Source of the DNA: Alphaproteobacteria bacterium
GTDB taxonomy: Bacteria > Pseudomonadota > Alphaproteobacteria > Micropepsales > Micropepsaceae
Length of the DNA: 5,859 nucleotides
Assembly: GCA_028869725.1 (NCBI GenBank)
Contig: JAGWRJ010000243.1
Coordinates: 1 to 5,859 of the forward strand
Direction of reading: 5' to 3'
This document shows positions 1 to 5,859 of this stretch, one piece after another. Under the pieces are notes generated by a model. It had not been told where the DNA came from. It did no database searches and saw nothing but the letters and a program-made list of their open reading frames with translations. The position numbers were made by a program, and so were the translations under genes. The number at the start of each line of letters is the position of its first letter. Positions within the stretch are counted from its first letter, which is position 1.

Positions 1-1413
1 AGTGCTGCTGACCCTTCGGGCGATATTGAGCCGATCGGCCTATTGAACAAGGTCTGGATCTCCAATCAGCGCATTGGTCTGCGACATCCCAGAAGTTACG
101 CCTTCTGGATCAACATCGATGCCTATTACCGCAAATGGAACCGGGAGTGGTTACCTCAAATCGAGCGGCACCGACCACGATTTGATGAGGCAAGTCTCGA
201 AGACATTCGCCGCTTTATCGAATTTCTGGAGGTACAGCGACGCCAGCGCAGCATTTATGCGGCGCTCGGCGTTGCCTATGCGGCCAATTTCATTGGGTTG
301 CTCGCCCATCTGCTTACGCGCTGGACACGAGGTGTGCCCGACGACACGATCGGGATATTGACGAGCGGTATCGATCATTCCCTCACCCACGATGAGAATG
401 TCGAAGTTGAAGGGTTGATGGAGTGCGCACGTGCCCATCCCGCAGTCCGACAGGCCATTTTAGAGGGACGCTTTGCAGAGTTGGCGGATGTAGACGGCGG
501 CCCGCGGTTCCTGGCCGCCTTCGAGAAGTTTCGGGCGCAACGGCCGCATCGTGGTTGCTCGGATCGGGATATTTTGCAGCCGCGGTGGGGCGATGCGCCA
601 GATATCCTTCTTGCGCAACTGCAGTCGATGCTATCGCTTGCCCATCATACCCGTTCCGAGGCGGCGCGGGCCCGGACAGTTGAGAGGCGTCTGGAGCGCG
701 AGAGAGAGGTTCTGGCCGAGGTGGGCCGTGGACCCTTGGGTGCATTTCGCAAGGCCTTCTTCACTCGGGTACTGCGGGCAGCTCAGCGCTACTGGATCCA
801 GCGCGACAATCAACGTCACTCCTTTGACCGGTATTTCTACGAGCTACGGCAATCCTATCGAGCGATTGGCGCGCGCTTTGCGGATCAGGGACTTCTTCAG
901 GCAGTTGACGATGTGTTTTTTCTGGGAAAGACGGAAATCTATGCATGTCTTGACGGCACACTTCGCGCCGAACACGTCACGGCGCGCGCAACCTGGCGCC
1001 GCGCGTGGTGGGAGATGCTCAAGGGCTCCGAGCCCCCCTCCTTTCTAAGGGACAATCTTCCTTATGTTTTTGAGAGTACACAGGATGATGGTGATGGTGG
1101 GCTGAAAGGAATGGGAGGAGCGCCGGGAACTGTTACCGGACCGGTCCGCCTCATCCGCTCGCTGAGCGAGCTGGGTCGGGTTGAGGAAGGCGAAATCCTT
1201 GTAACCCAGGCCATTGATCCTGCCTGGACGCCGATATTCGGCCTTATCGGAGGCGTGATATCCGAAGAAGGCGGAATTCTTTCCCATGCCACGGTGCTTG
1301 GCCGTGAATACGGCATCCCCGTCGTCATCGGCGTGCGCGAGGCCATGGCGGCGCTGAAGGATGGGGACCGCGTGAGCGTGAACGGTACGACCGGCGTCAT
1401 TCGCCGGCAGTAA
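1..1413 (+). CDS. PEP-utilizing-enzyme family protein, C-terminal part (rifampin-phosphotransferase-like small-molecule kinase), 5' truncated by window
   Basis: The reading frame is open from base 1 and ends at TAA 1411-1413, giving 470 visible codons; the TTG at 43 is an internal Leu codon with no Shine-Dalgarno before it. Residues about 370-470 form a swivelling phosphohistidine domain (PEP-utilizers mobile domain): GGAPGTVTGPV, then DPAWTPIF, then GGILSHATVLGREYGIPVV with the phospho-accepting His at codon 429 (1285-1287). Before it, a helical region contains RDNQR (268-272) and DDVFFLGKTEI (303-313), which resembles the substrate-binding middle domain of rifampin phosphotransferases. The protein stops straight after the His domain, so the C-terminal PEP/pyruvate TIM barrel of PEP synthase and PPDK is absent. 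In the family, an N-terminal ATP-binding domain, here outside the window, phosphorylates the His, which passes phosphate to a hydroxyl of a small molecule. Substrate unknown; rifampin itself is not implied. The gene converges on tetR and so is not in the receptor operon. Family placement is firm, the kinase subtype is inferred. Confidence 0.85.
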   Translation, partial: SAADPSGDIEPIGLLNKVWISNQRIGLRHPRSYAFWINIDAYYRKWNREWLPQIERHRPRFDEASLEDIRRFIEFLEVQRRQRSIYAALGVAYAANFIGLLAHLLTRWTRGVPDDTIGILTSGIDHSLTHDENVEVEGLMECARAHPAVRQAILEGRFAELADVDGGPRFLAAFEKFRAQRPHRGCSDRDILQPRWGDAPDILLAQLQSMLSLAHHTRSEAARARTVERRLEREREVLAEVGRGPLGAFRKAFFTRVLRAAQRYWIQRDNQRHSFDRYFYELRQSYRAIGARFADQGLLQAVDDVFFLGKTEIYACLDGTLRAEHVTARATWRRAWWEMLKGSEPPSFLRDNLPYVFESTQDDGDGGLKGMGGAPGTVTGPVRLIRSLSELGRVEEGEILVTQAIDPAWTPIFGLIGGVISEEGGILSHATVLGREYGIPVVIGVREAMAALKDGDRVSVNGTTGVIRRQ

Positions 1414-1445
1414 GCTTCACGCGGCCCTGTCGGGGGTGCACTGGC

Positions 1446-2270
1446 TTACCGAGCAGTCCGCGCTGTTGCCGTGCGGCGATTGTGACTGCGACTTCGCGTG
1501 GGCGTCATGGCGCTTCCACCGGATGCCTCTGCATCGCTCAAGCCGCTGATCACAAGCTGAACCAGACCGTGGATGGAGGCGCGAAAATCGGTCTCGTCAT
1601 CGCGGTCTACCCAGGCCGCAAAAGACAGCGTCCATGCCATCACGATCATGGGTGCAACCAGGGAGGCCTCCAGGCGCGATGGAAATTCGCCGCGCTTCTG
1701 TCCCTTCTCTACGGCAAGGGTCAGCGTGCGCAGAAGGCCGCGTGCCATAGGATCGCCCAGGTCATCGCTGACATGAGCACCCATACGCAGGAATTCCCGG
1801 GCCAAGGCGCGCATCTGGGGCGCACTGTGTGTCCACTCCTGGTAGACCGTCTCGGTCGCCGTTCGAATACATTCGGACGCGCTCATCCGCTCCAGGTCTA
1901 TGGAGTTGTCAATCCGCTGCGACATGCGTTGATTGAATTCGTCCACAAGGCCGTACTTGCTGTCGAAGTAGCGGAAAAACGTCGCCTTGCTCACCCCTGC
2001 GGCGGCACAGATGTCATCAACGGTGACGCCCGCATATCCTCGCTCATTAAAGAGCGAAAGTGCGGCATCATAAATATCGTCATGAATACGAGCACGGTTC
2101 CGCTCGCGTGCGCCAGGTGGCCGTACCTTTTCGACGCCATCATGGGAGCGTGGGCCGGTATGTGTCTTTGCTGATTTCTTCGGCTTTGACGACTTCAATG
2201 TTTTATTCCTCTTCACCTTTCGTCCGGGAGGTACCGGGAACCTTGGCCAAGGGGTGTCCCGATCTTCCAT
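1446..2270 (-). CDS. TetR/AcrR-family transcriptional regulator with long basic N-terminal extension
   Basis: This is a cytoplasmic one-component repressor, probably of the divergent receptor operon and itself. With the ATG at 2270-2268 it has 274 residues. The TetR DNA-binding domain lies at about 60-106: IYDAALSLFNERGY, then VTVDDICAAAGVSKATFFRYF (83-102) and DSK. The rest is a helical ligand/dimer domain, ending in a basic Ser/Thr/Arg tail. Family members are usually near 200 residues with the DNA-binding domain close to the N-terminus; here about 55 Lys/Pro-rich residues precede it. The start is uncertain. ATG 2270 has no good Shine-Dalgarno. A TTG at 2198-2196 (250 residues) is preceded by AAGAGGAA (2213-2206) at 7-nt spacing and is a serious alternative. 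The frame also opens further upstream at TTG 2336, but that lies inside the promoter region. The gene is divergent from the receptor gene and convergent with the kinase-like gene. The ligand cannot be deduced. Confidence 0.88.
   Translation of the reverse strand: MEDRDTPWPRFPVPPGRKVKRNKTLKSSKPKKSAKTHTGPRSHDGVEKVRPPGARERNRARIHDDIYDAALSLFNERGYAGVTVDDICAAAGVSKATFFRYFDSKYGLVDEFNQRMSQRIDNSIDLERMSASECIRTATETVYQEWTHSAPQMRALAREFLRMGAHVSDDLGDPMARGLLRTLTLAVEKGQKRGEFPSRLEASLVAPMIVMAWTLSFAAWVDRDDETDFRASIHGLVQLVISGLSDAEASGGSAMTPTRSRSHNRRTATARTAR
2196..2213 (-). promoter_or_regulatory. Alternative TetR start: Shine-Dalgarno plus TTG codon
   Basis: On the minus strand, AAGAGGAA (2213-2206) is followed after 7 nt by an in-frame TTG (2198-2196). 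This is a better ribosome-binding context than that of the ATG at 2270. Using it would shorten the regulator to 250 residues and lengthen its 5' leader by 72 nt. This is inference from spacing only. Confidence 0.4.
2241..2252. repeat. 12-bp perfect palindrome CCTTGGCCAAGG
   Basis: The sequence equals its own reverse complement with no spacer. It lies in the first codons of the regulator gene if ATG 2270 is used, or in its untranslated leader if TTG 2198 is used. It is unlike the GATACT palindrome, so it is unlikely to bind the same protein. It could be a site for another factor or chance. Confidence 0.3.
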
Positions 2271-2329
2271 GGTCTTGCCATAGCATCGAGTCGCAGCTTT
2301 CGCTACCTCGAGCCTCAATTTGTGACCGC

Positions 2330-2356
2330 TTGACAAACTCGATACTCAAGTATCAC
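2330..2356 (+). promoter_or_regulatory. Candidate promoter of the receptor operon
   Basis: A perfect -35 consensus TTGACA (2330-2335) is followed after 15 bp by TATCAC (2351-2356), matching 4 of 6 -10 positions. The spacer is shorter than the ideal 17 bp, so the -10 box is doubtful. The GATACT palindrome occupies the spacer and overlaps the proposed -10 box, the position expected if a bound repressor blocks RNA polymerase. A transcript starting here would have a leader of about 65-70 nt before the receptor ATG at 2430. Confidence 0.4.
2341..2354. promoter_or_regulatory. Palindromic operator candidate GATACT-CA-AGTATC (putative TetR-family site)
   Basis: Two perfect 6-bp inverted arms are separated by 2 bp. 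The site sits in the 159-bp gap between the divergent regulator and receptor genes, 75 bp before the receptor start codon. TetR-family dimers typically bind short palindromes in the intergenic region next to their own gene. Read on the minus strand, the same site contains TGTGATACT, an extended -10-like sequence, so one bound dimer could repress both directions. The palindrome is seen directly; the assignment to this regulator is inference. Confidence 0.6.
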
Positions 2357-2417
2357 ATTGAAAGTGCGGTCTCGTTGAAGTCACAAGATAGCCGTAAGGC
2401 GCAAGAAGGCCGCATTA

Positions 2418-2423
2418 GGGAGG
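2418..2423 (+). promoter_or_regulatory. Ribosome-binding site of the receptor gene
   Basis: GGGAGG lies 6 nt before the ATG at 2430. This strong Shine-Dalgarno, together with the signal peptide that follows, fixes the receptor start. Confidence 0.75.
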
Positions 2424-2429
2424 CGGATC

Positions 2430-4592
2430 ATGAGTGAGGGGTTCCATGAAGGGACCCGTCCGCGCGGCTTGCGAATTCTTGCGGGAATTCTGAGCCTTGG
2501 CGCGGCGGTCGTCTCGACTATGGGGGGCGCGGCACAGGCAGCGTCCACACAGGCAGTATCTAATCCGATCGAAACGGTGGTCGTGACCGCGGAAAAGCGG
2601 GCCCAGAACATCAACAAGGTCCCCGATGCGGTGCAGGCCATATCGGGGTATCAGCTTCAGACCCAAGGCATTCGCGATCTTAAAACCGCGCTTGCCCTAA
2701 TCCCGGGGGCGTCGATTACCGGCGAGACCTCGCAAGGCACCCAGACCTTCCAGTTACGCGGCGTGGCCACGGGCGACGTTAATGGCGATGCCACGGTCGC
2801 GTCGTATCTCGACGATTTCGCCTTCTCCATTCCAGGTGTGCCCTTCGTTGCACCCACGGATCTCTTCGATGTCAATCGCGTCGAAGTCCTGGAAGGGCCG
2901 CAAGGGACACTCTATGGCAGCAATTCACTGGGCGGACTGATCAAGGTCGTAACCAACGATCCCGATCTCAACCACTATGACGCCCTCGTGAGCGGTTCTT
3001 TCGGCGCGGTAAGGGCGCATGGCTACAATTATTCGGCCGACCTCATGGTCAACATCCCGCTCATACCTGGGCAGTTGGCCGTGCGCGGTGTCATCTCCTC
3101 CAAGCATTTGAGCGGTGATGCCACGGTGCCACATCTGGGCATCCGCAATGGAAATAACGACGACACCATCACGGGACGCGTCAAGGTTCTGTGGCATCCA
3201 ACCAGCCGCTTCAGCTTTCTTGGCTCATTTTGGCGCTTTGATGATCGACAGGATTTTACCAACCGTGTCGATCATGTGCATCCGGTGCAAATCGCCGATG
3301 TGGGCGTAGGGAACTCCCCGACAGCCTTCTCTCTCTACACCGGAAAATTTACCTATGACTTTGACTGGGCAACGCTGACCTCGATGTCGGGGTACATGGA
3401 CCGACACAACAATCTGAAGGCACTAGGTTGCCAGGTTGATACCTGCTTTGATGCGAGAATTCCCGAGCGCTCCACCTCCTTTGTCCAGGAAGTACGCCTG
3501 ACGTCCCGGGGGCATGGCCCGTTCCAGTGGATCGGTGGTCTCTTCTATCAGTACGGGACCAACTTCTCCGACACGTTCTTCAAGCTGACGAGCCTTTTTA
3601 CGGATGGTATCTCCGATCAGAAATCAATCCAGTACGCGGCCTATGGGCAGGCCTCCTACTCTTTATGGCACGGCTTAGTAGTGCCACTGATAGGCTTGCG
3701 CTATTCGGCGATCCGTCAAAAGCTTGAACAGAACTCGACGACCACCATCAGTACGGTACCGCCCACAGTACTGACCTCAAGCAATACGGTCGGAGGCAAG
3801 AACTACCACTTGAACCCCCGCTTCAACATTTCCGTCTATCCGACGAAGCAGGGCATGGTCTATGTCAACGTAGCGCAGGGCTTCCGGCCAGGCGCGCTTC
3901 AGACCGGCGCGGAAGTGGCCTCACTGCAGGCGGTTACCGGCGTGACTACAGCCGAACAGTTGAAGACCGACTCCTTGTGGAGCTATGAACTCGGCACCAA
4001 GTGGACGCTCTTGGACGATAGTCTCAATCTTGCCGCTTCAGTCTATGAGATCGACTGGAATCAGGCGCAATTCCAGACCGGCATCTCCGGGATTTCGGGC
4101 ATCATCAATCTGGGCAACGTCCGGGGGCACGGTATTGAGCTTCAGGCGAGCTATCAGACTCCCATTCGGGGTTTGTCGCTACAGTTTGCCGGTGCCTGGA
4201 ACAGTACCAAAGTCTATGACATCAATCCCAAAATCTCTGCGGCACTTCCCTTTCTGCACAATGGTGCGCAGGTGCCGCCCGTTCCCAAAGACAACATGGC
4301 TTTGATCGTCAACTACAATCGCGACCTCGGCTTTCACGATCTGGAGTTCATTTCGGACTTTCGCTACGAGTACCGCGACCGCGAAATGGACCTGTCGACG
4401 GGACGCAAGTCCGGCATCATCAACATTCTGTCGGCTGACGTCGGTGTTGAAAACGATCGCTATCAGATCCAGGCCTTTGTCGACAACATGCTGAACGATC
4501 AGGGACCGCTTATCTGGGAAGAAGGTCGTATGCTGGTACCGCGACCCTTCACGATTGGACTTCGGTTCTCGTTCCACCCTGATCTTCAGTAA
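2430..4592 (+). CDS. TonB-dependent outer-membrane receptor
   Basis: Complete at 720 residues, within the usual 650-900 range. A signal peptide has basic residues at R10, R12 and R15, a hydrophobic core at about 16-31 and a likely cleavage after AQA (37). A TonB box, IETVVVTA (47-54), follows. The plug domain covers about 60-175, with the family motif VEVLEGPQGTLYGSNSLGG at 151-169. The remainder is a beta-barrel of alternating aromatic strands, with the last strand TIGLRFSF ending at F715, followed by HPDLQ. Such receptors sit in the outer membrane and import large or scarce ligands using TonB-ExbBD energy. The only two cysteines seen, C334 and C339, lie in a probable surface loop and may form a disulfide. 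The gene is first in a plus-strand operon and divergent from tetR, suggesting ligand-induced expression. Nothing in it marks it as a siderophore receptor; import of an organic carbon compound is equally possible. The ligand is unknown. Confidence 0.95.
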   Translation: MSEGFHEGTRPRGLRILAGILSLGAAVVSTMGGAAQAASTQAVSNPIETVVVTAEKRAQNINKVPDAVQAISGYQLQTQGIRDLKTALALIPGASITGETSQGTQTFQLRGVATGDVNGDATVASYLDDFAFSIPGVPFVAPTDLFDVNRVEVLEGPQGTLYGSNSLGGLIKVVTNDPDLNHYDALVSGSFGAVRAHGYNYSADLMVNIPLIPGQLAVRGVISSKHLSGDATVPHLGIRNGNNDDTITGRVKVLWHPTSRFSFLGSFWRFDDRQDFTNRVDHVHPVQIADVGVGNSPTAFSLYTGKFTYDFDWATLTSMSGYMDRHNNLKALGCQVDTCFDARIPERSTSFVQEVRLTSRGHGPFQWIGGLFYQYGTNFSDTFFKLTSLFTDGISDQKSIQYAAYGQASYSLWHGLVVPLIGLRYSAIRQKLEQNSTTTISTVPPTVLTSSNTVGGKNYHLNPRFNISVYPTKQGMVYVNVAQGFRPGALQTGAEVASLQAVTGVTTAEQLKTDSLWSYELGTKWTLLDDSLNLAASVYEIDWNQAQFQTGISGISGIINLGNVRGHGIELQASYQTPIRGLSLQFAGAWNSTKVYDINPKISAALPFLHNGAQVPPVPKDNMALIVNYNRDLGFHDLEFISDFRYEYRDREMDLSTGRKSGIINILSADVGVENDRYQIQAFVDNMLNDQGPLIWEEGRMLVPRPFTIGLRFSFHPDLQ

Positions 4593-4600
4593 TTCAATCA

Positions 4601-4605
4601 AGGAG
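4601..4605 (+). promoter_or_regulatory. Ribosome-binding site deciding the start of the DHSWG protein
   Basis: AGGAG lies 9 nt before ATG 4615. The in-frame ATG at 4555 lies inside the receptor coding region and has no comparable site, so 4615 is preferred. The gap from the receptor stop is 22 nt, consistent with one transcript. Confidence 0.75.
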
Positions 4606-4614
4606 CAAGAGCCA

Positions 4615-5547
4615 ATGGTCCTGCGCGCAGACGACGAGCTTCGCCATCCTCATACGAGCCTTCCGGAGTGGCGTGAAAGCATGTGGTACTGCTTTCAGAT
4701 ACCGGAATACGAAATGGGCGGAGCGATCTATTACAGCTATATGCCCAACGCGCAAAAACCTGTGGCCAGTTACAGTGTCTACCTTACCAAAGGCTGGGTA
4801 CGCGAGCCCAATACAGCGCTTTATTCCTTCGCGAAAGAAATTCCCATTCCGGACGCCGAATGGGACGACCTCACTCTGGATGGTGGCGTACTGCGCTATA
4901 AGCGGCTCGAACCTCTCAAGCGCTGGAATATCGCCTTCAATGATGGCAAACGCCTCAAGCTGGAATTCGATGTCGATATCTTTGGCGGCAACTGGCACTA
5001 CATCGACAATACCTACGAGACCCCAAAATATCTTGCTGGCGACCGGTATCACCGTCCCTATGCGGCGACCGGTGAAATGACACTCGATGGTACGAAATAT
5101 CCCATCAATATGACCGGTGACTCTGACCACTCCTGGGGACCAAGGCGCTGGGAGCCGCTCTACAAAAGCAAATATATCGCTGGGCAGTGCGGGACAGATT
5201 GGGCGTTTCATGCCTTTGAAGGGGTTGCCCTTGATGGCGGGGTGTTCCCTTACGGGTTTGTTTATGACGGCAAGACAATGTCGCCGATCACCAATCTTGA
5301 AATCTGCCCCGATTATGACGCGGATGGGATCCAACGCGGAATCGTCATGAACATCGTGGACAGCAACAGGCGGATGAGCCGCATCAAGGGCACGTCCTTC
5401 TGCTCGTCACCTACCGAGCGCGGTACTGTCTGGAATAATGACTGCTACTTCGAATTCACGGTCAATGACGGGGAACACAAGGGTTCGGGAATTCTCTCGT
5501 TCTACTGGAATCTCGAATACTACCTGAAGGTGCTCAAGCGGACTTAA
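4615..5547 (+). CDS. AttH/CrtC-like lipocalin-fold protein with DHSWGPR motif (DUF7064/DUF7065 type, tentative)
   Basis: A 310-residue protein with no signal peptide or membrane segment, so probably cytoplasmic. It is rich in aromatic residues and in beta-strand-like alternation. A central motif, GDSDHSWGPRRW (168-179, with H172, W174 and R177), separates two halves of similar length. This fits the two-domain lipocalin-like architecture of the AttH/CrtC group, where a 'DHSWG.R' block is characteristic of DUF7064/DUF7065-type members. Known relatives of the fold include carotenoid 1,2-hydratase CrtC and fungal decalin-forming cyclases, which act on hydrophobic polyenes; whether this protein is an enzyme or a binding protein is unknown. 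It starts 22 nt after the receptor stop and ends 3 nt before the next gene, so all three are probably co-transcribed. I infer that it handles the compound imported by the receptor. Fold assignment is by motif recall, not by search; the CDS itself is secure. Confidence 0.8.
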   Translation: MVLRADDELRHPHTSLPEWRESMWYCFQIPEYEMGGAIYYSYMPNAQKPVASYSVYLTKGWVREPNTALYSFAKEIPIPDAEWDDLTLDGGVLRYKRLEPLKRWNIAFNDGKRLKLEFDVDIFGGNWHYIDNTYETPKYLAGDRYHRPYAATGEMTLDGTKYPINMTGDSDHSWGPRRWEPLYKSKYIAGQCGTDWAFHAFEGVALDGGVFPYGFVYDGKTMSPITNLEICPDYDADGIQRGIVMNIVDSNRRMSRIKGTSFCSSPTERGTVWNNDCYFEFTVNDGEHKGSGILSFYWNLEYYLKVLKRT

Positions 5548-5550
5548 GTC
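5541..5550. repeat. 10-bp perfect palindrome GACTTAAGTC at a gene junction, flanked by 8-bp direct repeats
   Basis: GACTTAAGTC is its own reverse complement and contains the stop codon of the DHSWG gene (5545-5547). GTGCTCAA occurs on both sides, at 5530-5537 and at 5551-5558, the second copy including the GTG start of the next gene. The copies are 21 bp apart. No function is assigned; they may be chance. Confidence 0.35.
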
Positions 5551-5859
5551 GTGCTCAAAGTCAGAAAAGCCGGAATCGACGTGGGCATTGTGGTGTCCGA
5601 TATTGCCGCGCAGGCGCACTTTTACGGCCATACGCTCGGCCTACCCAAAGCCGGAGAAATACCTCTTCCTGACGGACGGCTTTACCTCTTCAGTTGCGGT
5701 GTGAGCCTCCTCAAGCTCTATGTGCGCAAGGACGCGAGGCATCCGCCACGCGCGCCCTTTGGCGATGCCGCCGGTATTGCCTATCTCACGCTGGACATCG
5801 AAAACCTCGATGCCGCGATGGCCTCGGTCCTGCGGGACGGTGCGACGGTCATCACGCCG
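5551..5859 (+). CDS. VOC-superfamily (glyoxalase/bleomycin-resistance/dioxygenase fold) protein, 3' truncated by window
   Basis: The first 103 codons are visible. The frame starts at GTG 5551, 3 nt after the previous stop, and runs off the end without a stop. The translation begins VLKVRKAGIDVGIVVSDIAA, then HFYGHTLGLP (23-32), a YLFSCGVSLLKLYV strand pair and, at about 82-103, a second-strand region IAYLTLDIENLDAAM. This matches the beta-alpha-beta-beta-beta module of VOC proteins ('h.givvsD...a..FY...LGL'). In metal-dependent members the first strand usually carries a His where this protein has Asp10, so either the metal site differs or it is a non-metal binding member. No convincing Shine-Dalgarno precedes the GTG; the 3-nt gap suggests translational coupling to the DHSWG gene. 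Possible roles are isomerase, epimerase, ring-cleavage or binding protein; the sequence does not decide between them. Confidence 0.85.
   Translation, partial: MLKVRKAGIDVGIVVSDIAAQAHFYGHTLGLPKAGEIPLPDGRLYLFSCGVSLLKLYVRKDARHPPRAPFGDAAGIAYLTLDIENLDAAMASVLRDGATVITP

Larger units (their letters stand above)
2271..2429. promoter_or_regulatory. Divergent tetR / receptor intergenic regulatory region
   Basis: This gap carries the TTGACA box, the GATACT palindrome and the receptor ribosome-binding site. The part from about 2330 to 2390 looks AT-richer than the flanking genes. No further convincing ORF or stem-loop with a T-run was found in it. Minus-strand promoter boxes are not clear apart from the GATACT-containing -10-like sequence. 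Confidence 0.6.

Noticed and set aside
43..1413. TTG at 43 as the start of the kinase-like gene
   Set aside because: The same frame is open back to base 1, there is no Shine-Dalgarno before the TTG, and family members carry several hundred more N-terminal residues. It is treated as an internal Leu.
1414..1445. Bidirectional terminator between the convergent kinase-like and tetR genes
   Set aside because: Only a weak 5-bp TAAGC/GCTTA pairing spans the gap, with no compact GC-rich stem and no T-run, so no intrinsic terminator is called.
1482..2174. 230-codon plus-strand ORF across the tetR gene
   Set aside because: The minus-strand frame gives an unmistakable TetR helix-turn-helix domain. The plus-strand translation has no family features.
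2271..2336. TTG 2336 as the TetR start (296 residues)
   Set aside because: It falls inside the TTGACA box of the divergent promoter, has no strong Shine-Dalgarno, and would add yet more residues unlike the family.
4555..4614. Upstream in-frame ATG 4555 for the 310-residue protein
   Set aside because: It overlaps the end of the receptor gene, lacks a ribosome-binding site, and the extra 20 residues look like a frame-shifted reading of the receptor's last strand. ATG 4615 has AGGAG at good spacing.
4594..5334. 246-codon antisense ORF opposite the DHSWG gene
   Set aside because: It is a shadow of the plus-strand gene with no recognisable domain; the plus strand has a ribosome-binding site, family motif and operon spacing.
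1..5859. CRISPR array, tRNA/rRNA, insertion sequence or attachment site
   Set aside because: No regularly spaced repeats, clover-leaf-like segments, transposase or integrase coding, or long terminal inverted repeats were seen on reading either strand.

Overview
The window reads as moderately GC-rich chromosomal DNA from a Gram-negative bacterium. The clearest sign is a TonB-dependent outer-membrane receptor with a signal peptide and a TonB box. The receptor style (an 'ETVVVTA' TonB box and a 'VEVLEGPQGTLYG' plug motif), placed beside a TetR regulator and small catabolism-type genes, is typical of Alphaproteobacteria such as sphingomonads and their relatives. That placement is an inference from style, not proven by any marker gene.

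Layout: (1) 1-1413, plus strand: the C-terminal 470 codons of a PEP-utilizing-enzyme-family protein. It ends with the swivelling phosphohistidine domain and resembles the rifampin phosphotransferase type of small-molecule kinase; its N-terminus lies outside the window. (2) A 32-bp convergent gap with no clear terminator. (3) 1446-about 2270, minus strand: a TetR-family repressor with an unusually long basic N-terminal extension and an uncertain start. (4) 2271-2429: a divergent regulatory region with a perfect 6+2+6 palindrome (GATACT-CA-AGTATC), the likely operator, just downstream of a TTGACA box. (5) 2430-4592, plus: a complete 720-residue TonB-dependent receptor. (6) 4615-5547, plus: a 310-residue protein with a central DHSWGPR motif, probably of the AttH/CrtC-like two-lipocalin-domain group (DUF7064/DUF7065 type). 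(7) 5551-5859, plus: the first 103 codons of a VOC (glyoxalase/extradiol-dioxygenase fold) protein, cut by the window edge.

Working model (inference): the TetR protein controls a plus-strand operon receptor - DHSWG protein - VOC protein through the palindrome between the divergent genes. The receptor would bring a bulky, probably hydrophobic or scarce compound across the outer membrane, and the two following proteins would bind or transform it or its products. The upstream kinase-like gene converges on tetR, so it belongs to a different transcription unit, but it could still belong to the same accessory catabolic or detoxification locus. The substrate cannot be read from the sequence. I saw no insertion sequence, tRNA, rRNA or CRISPR array.
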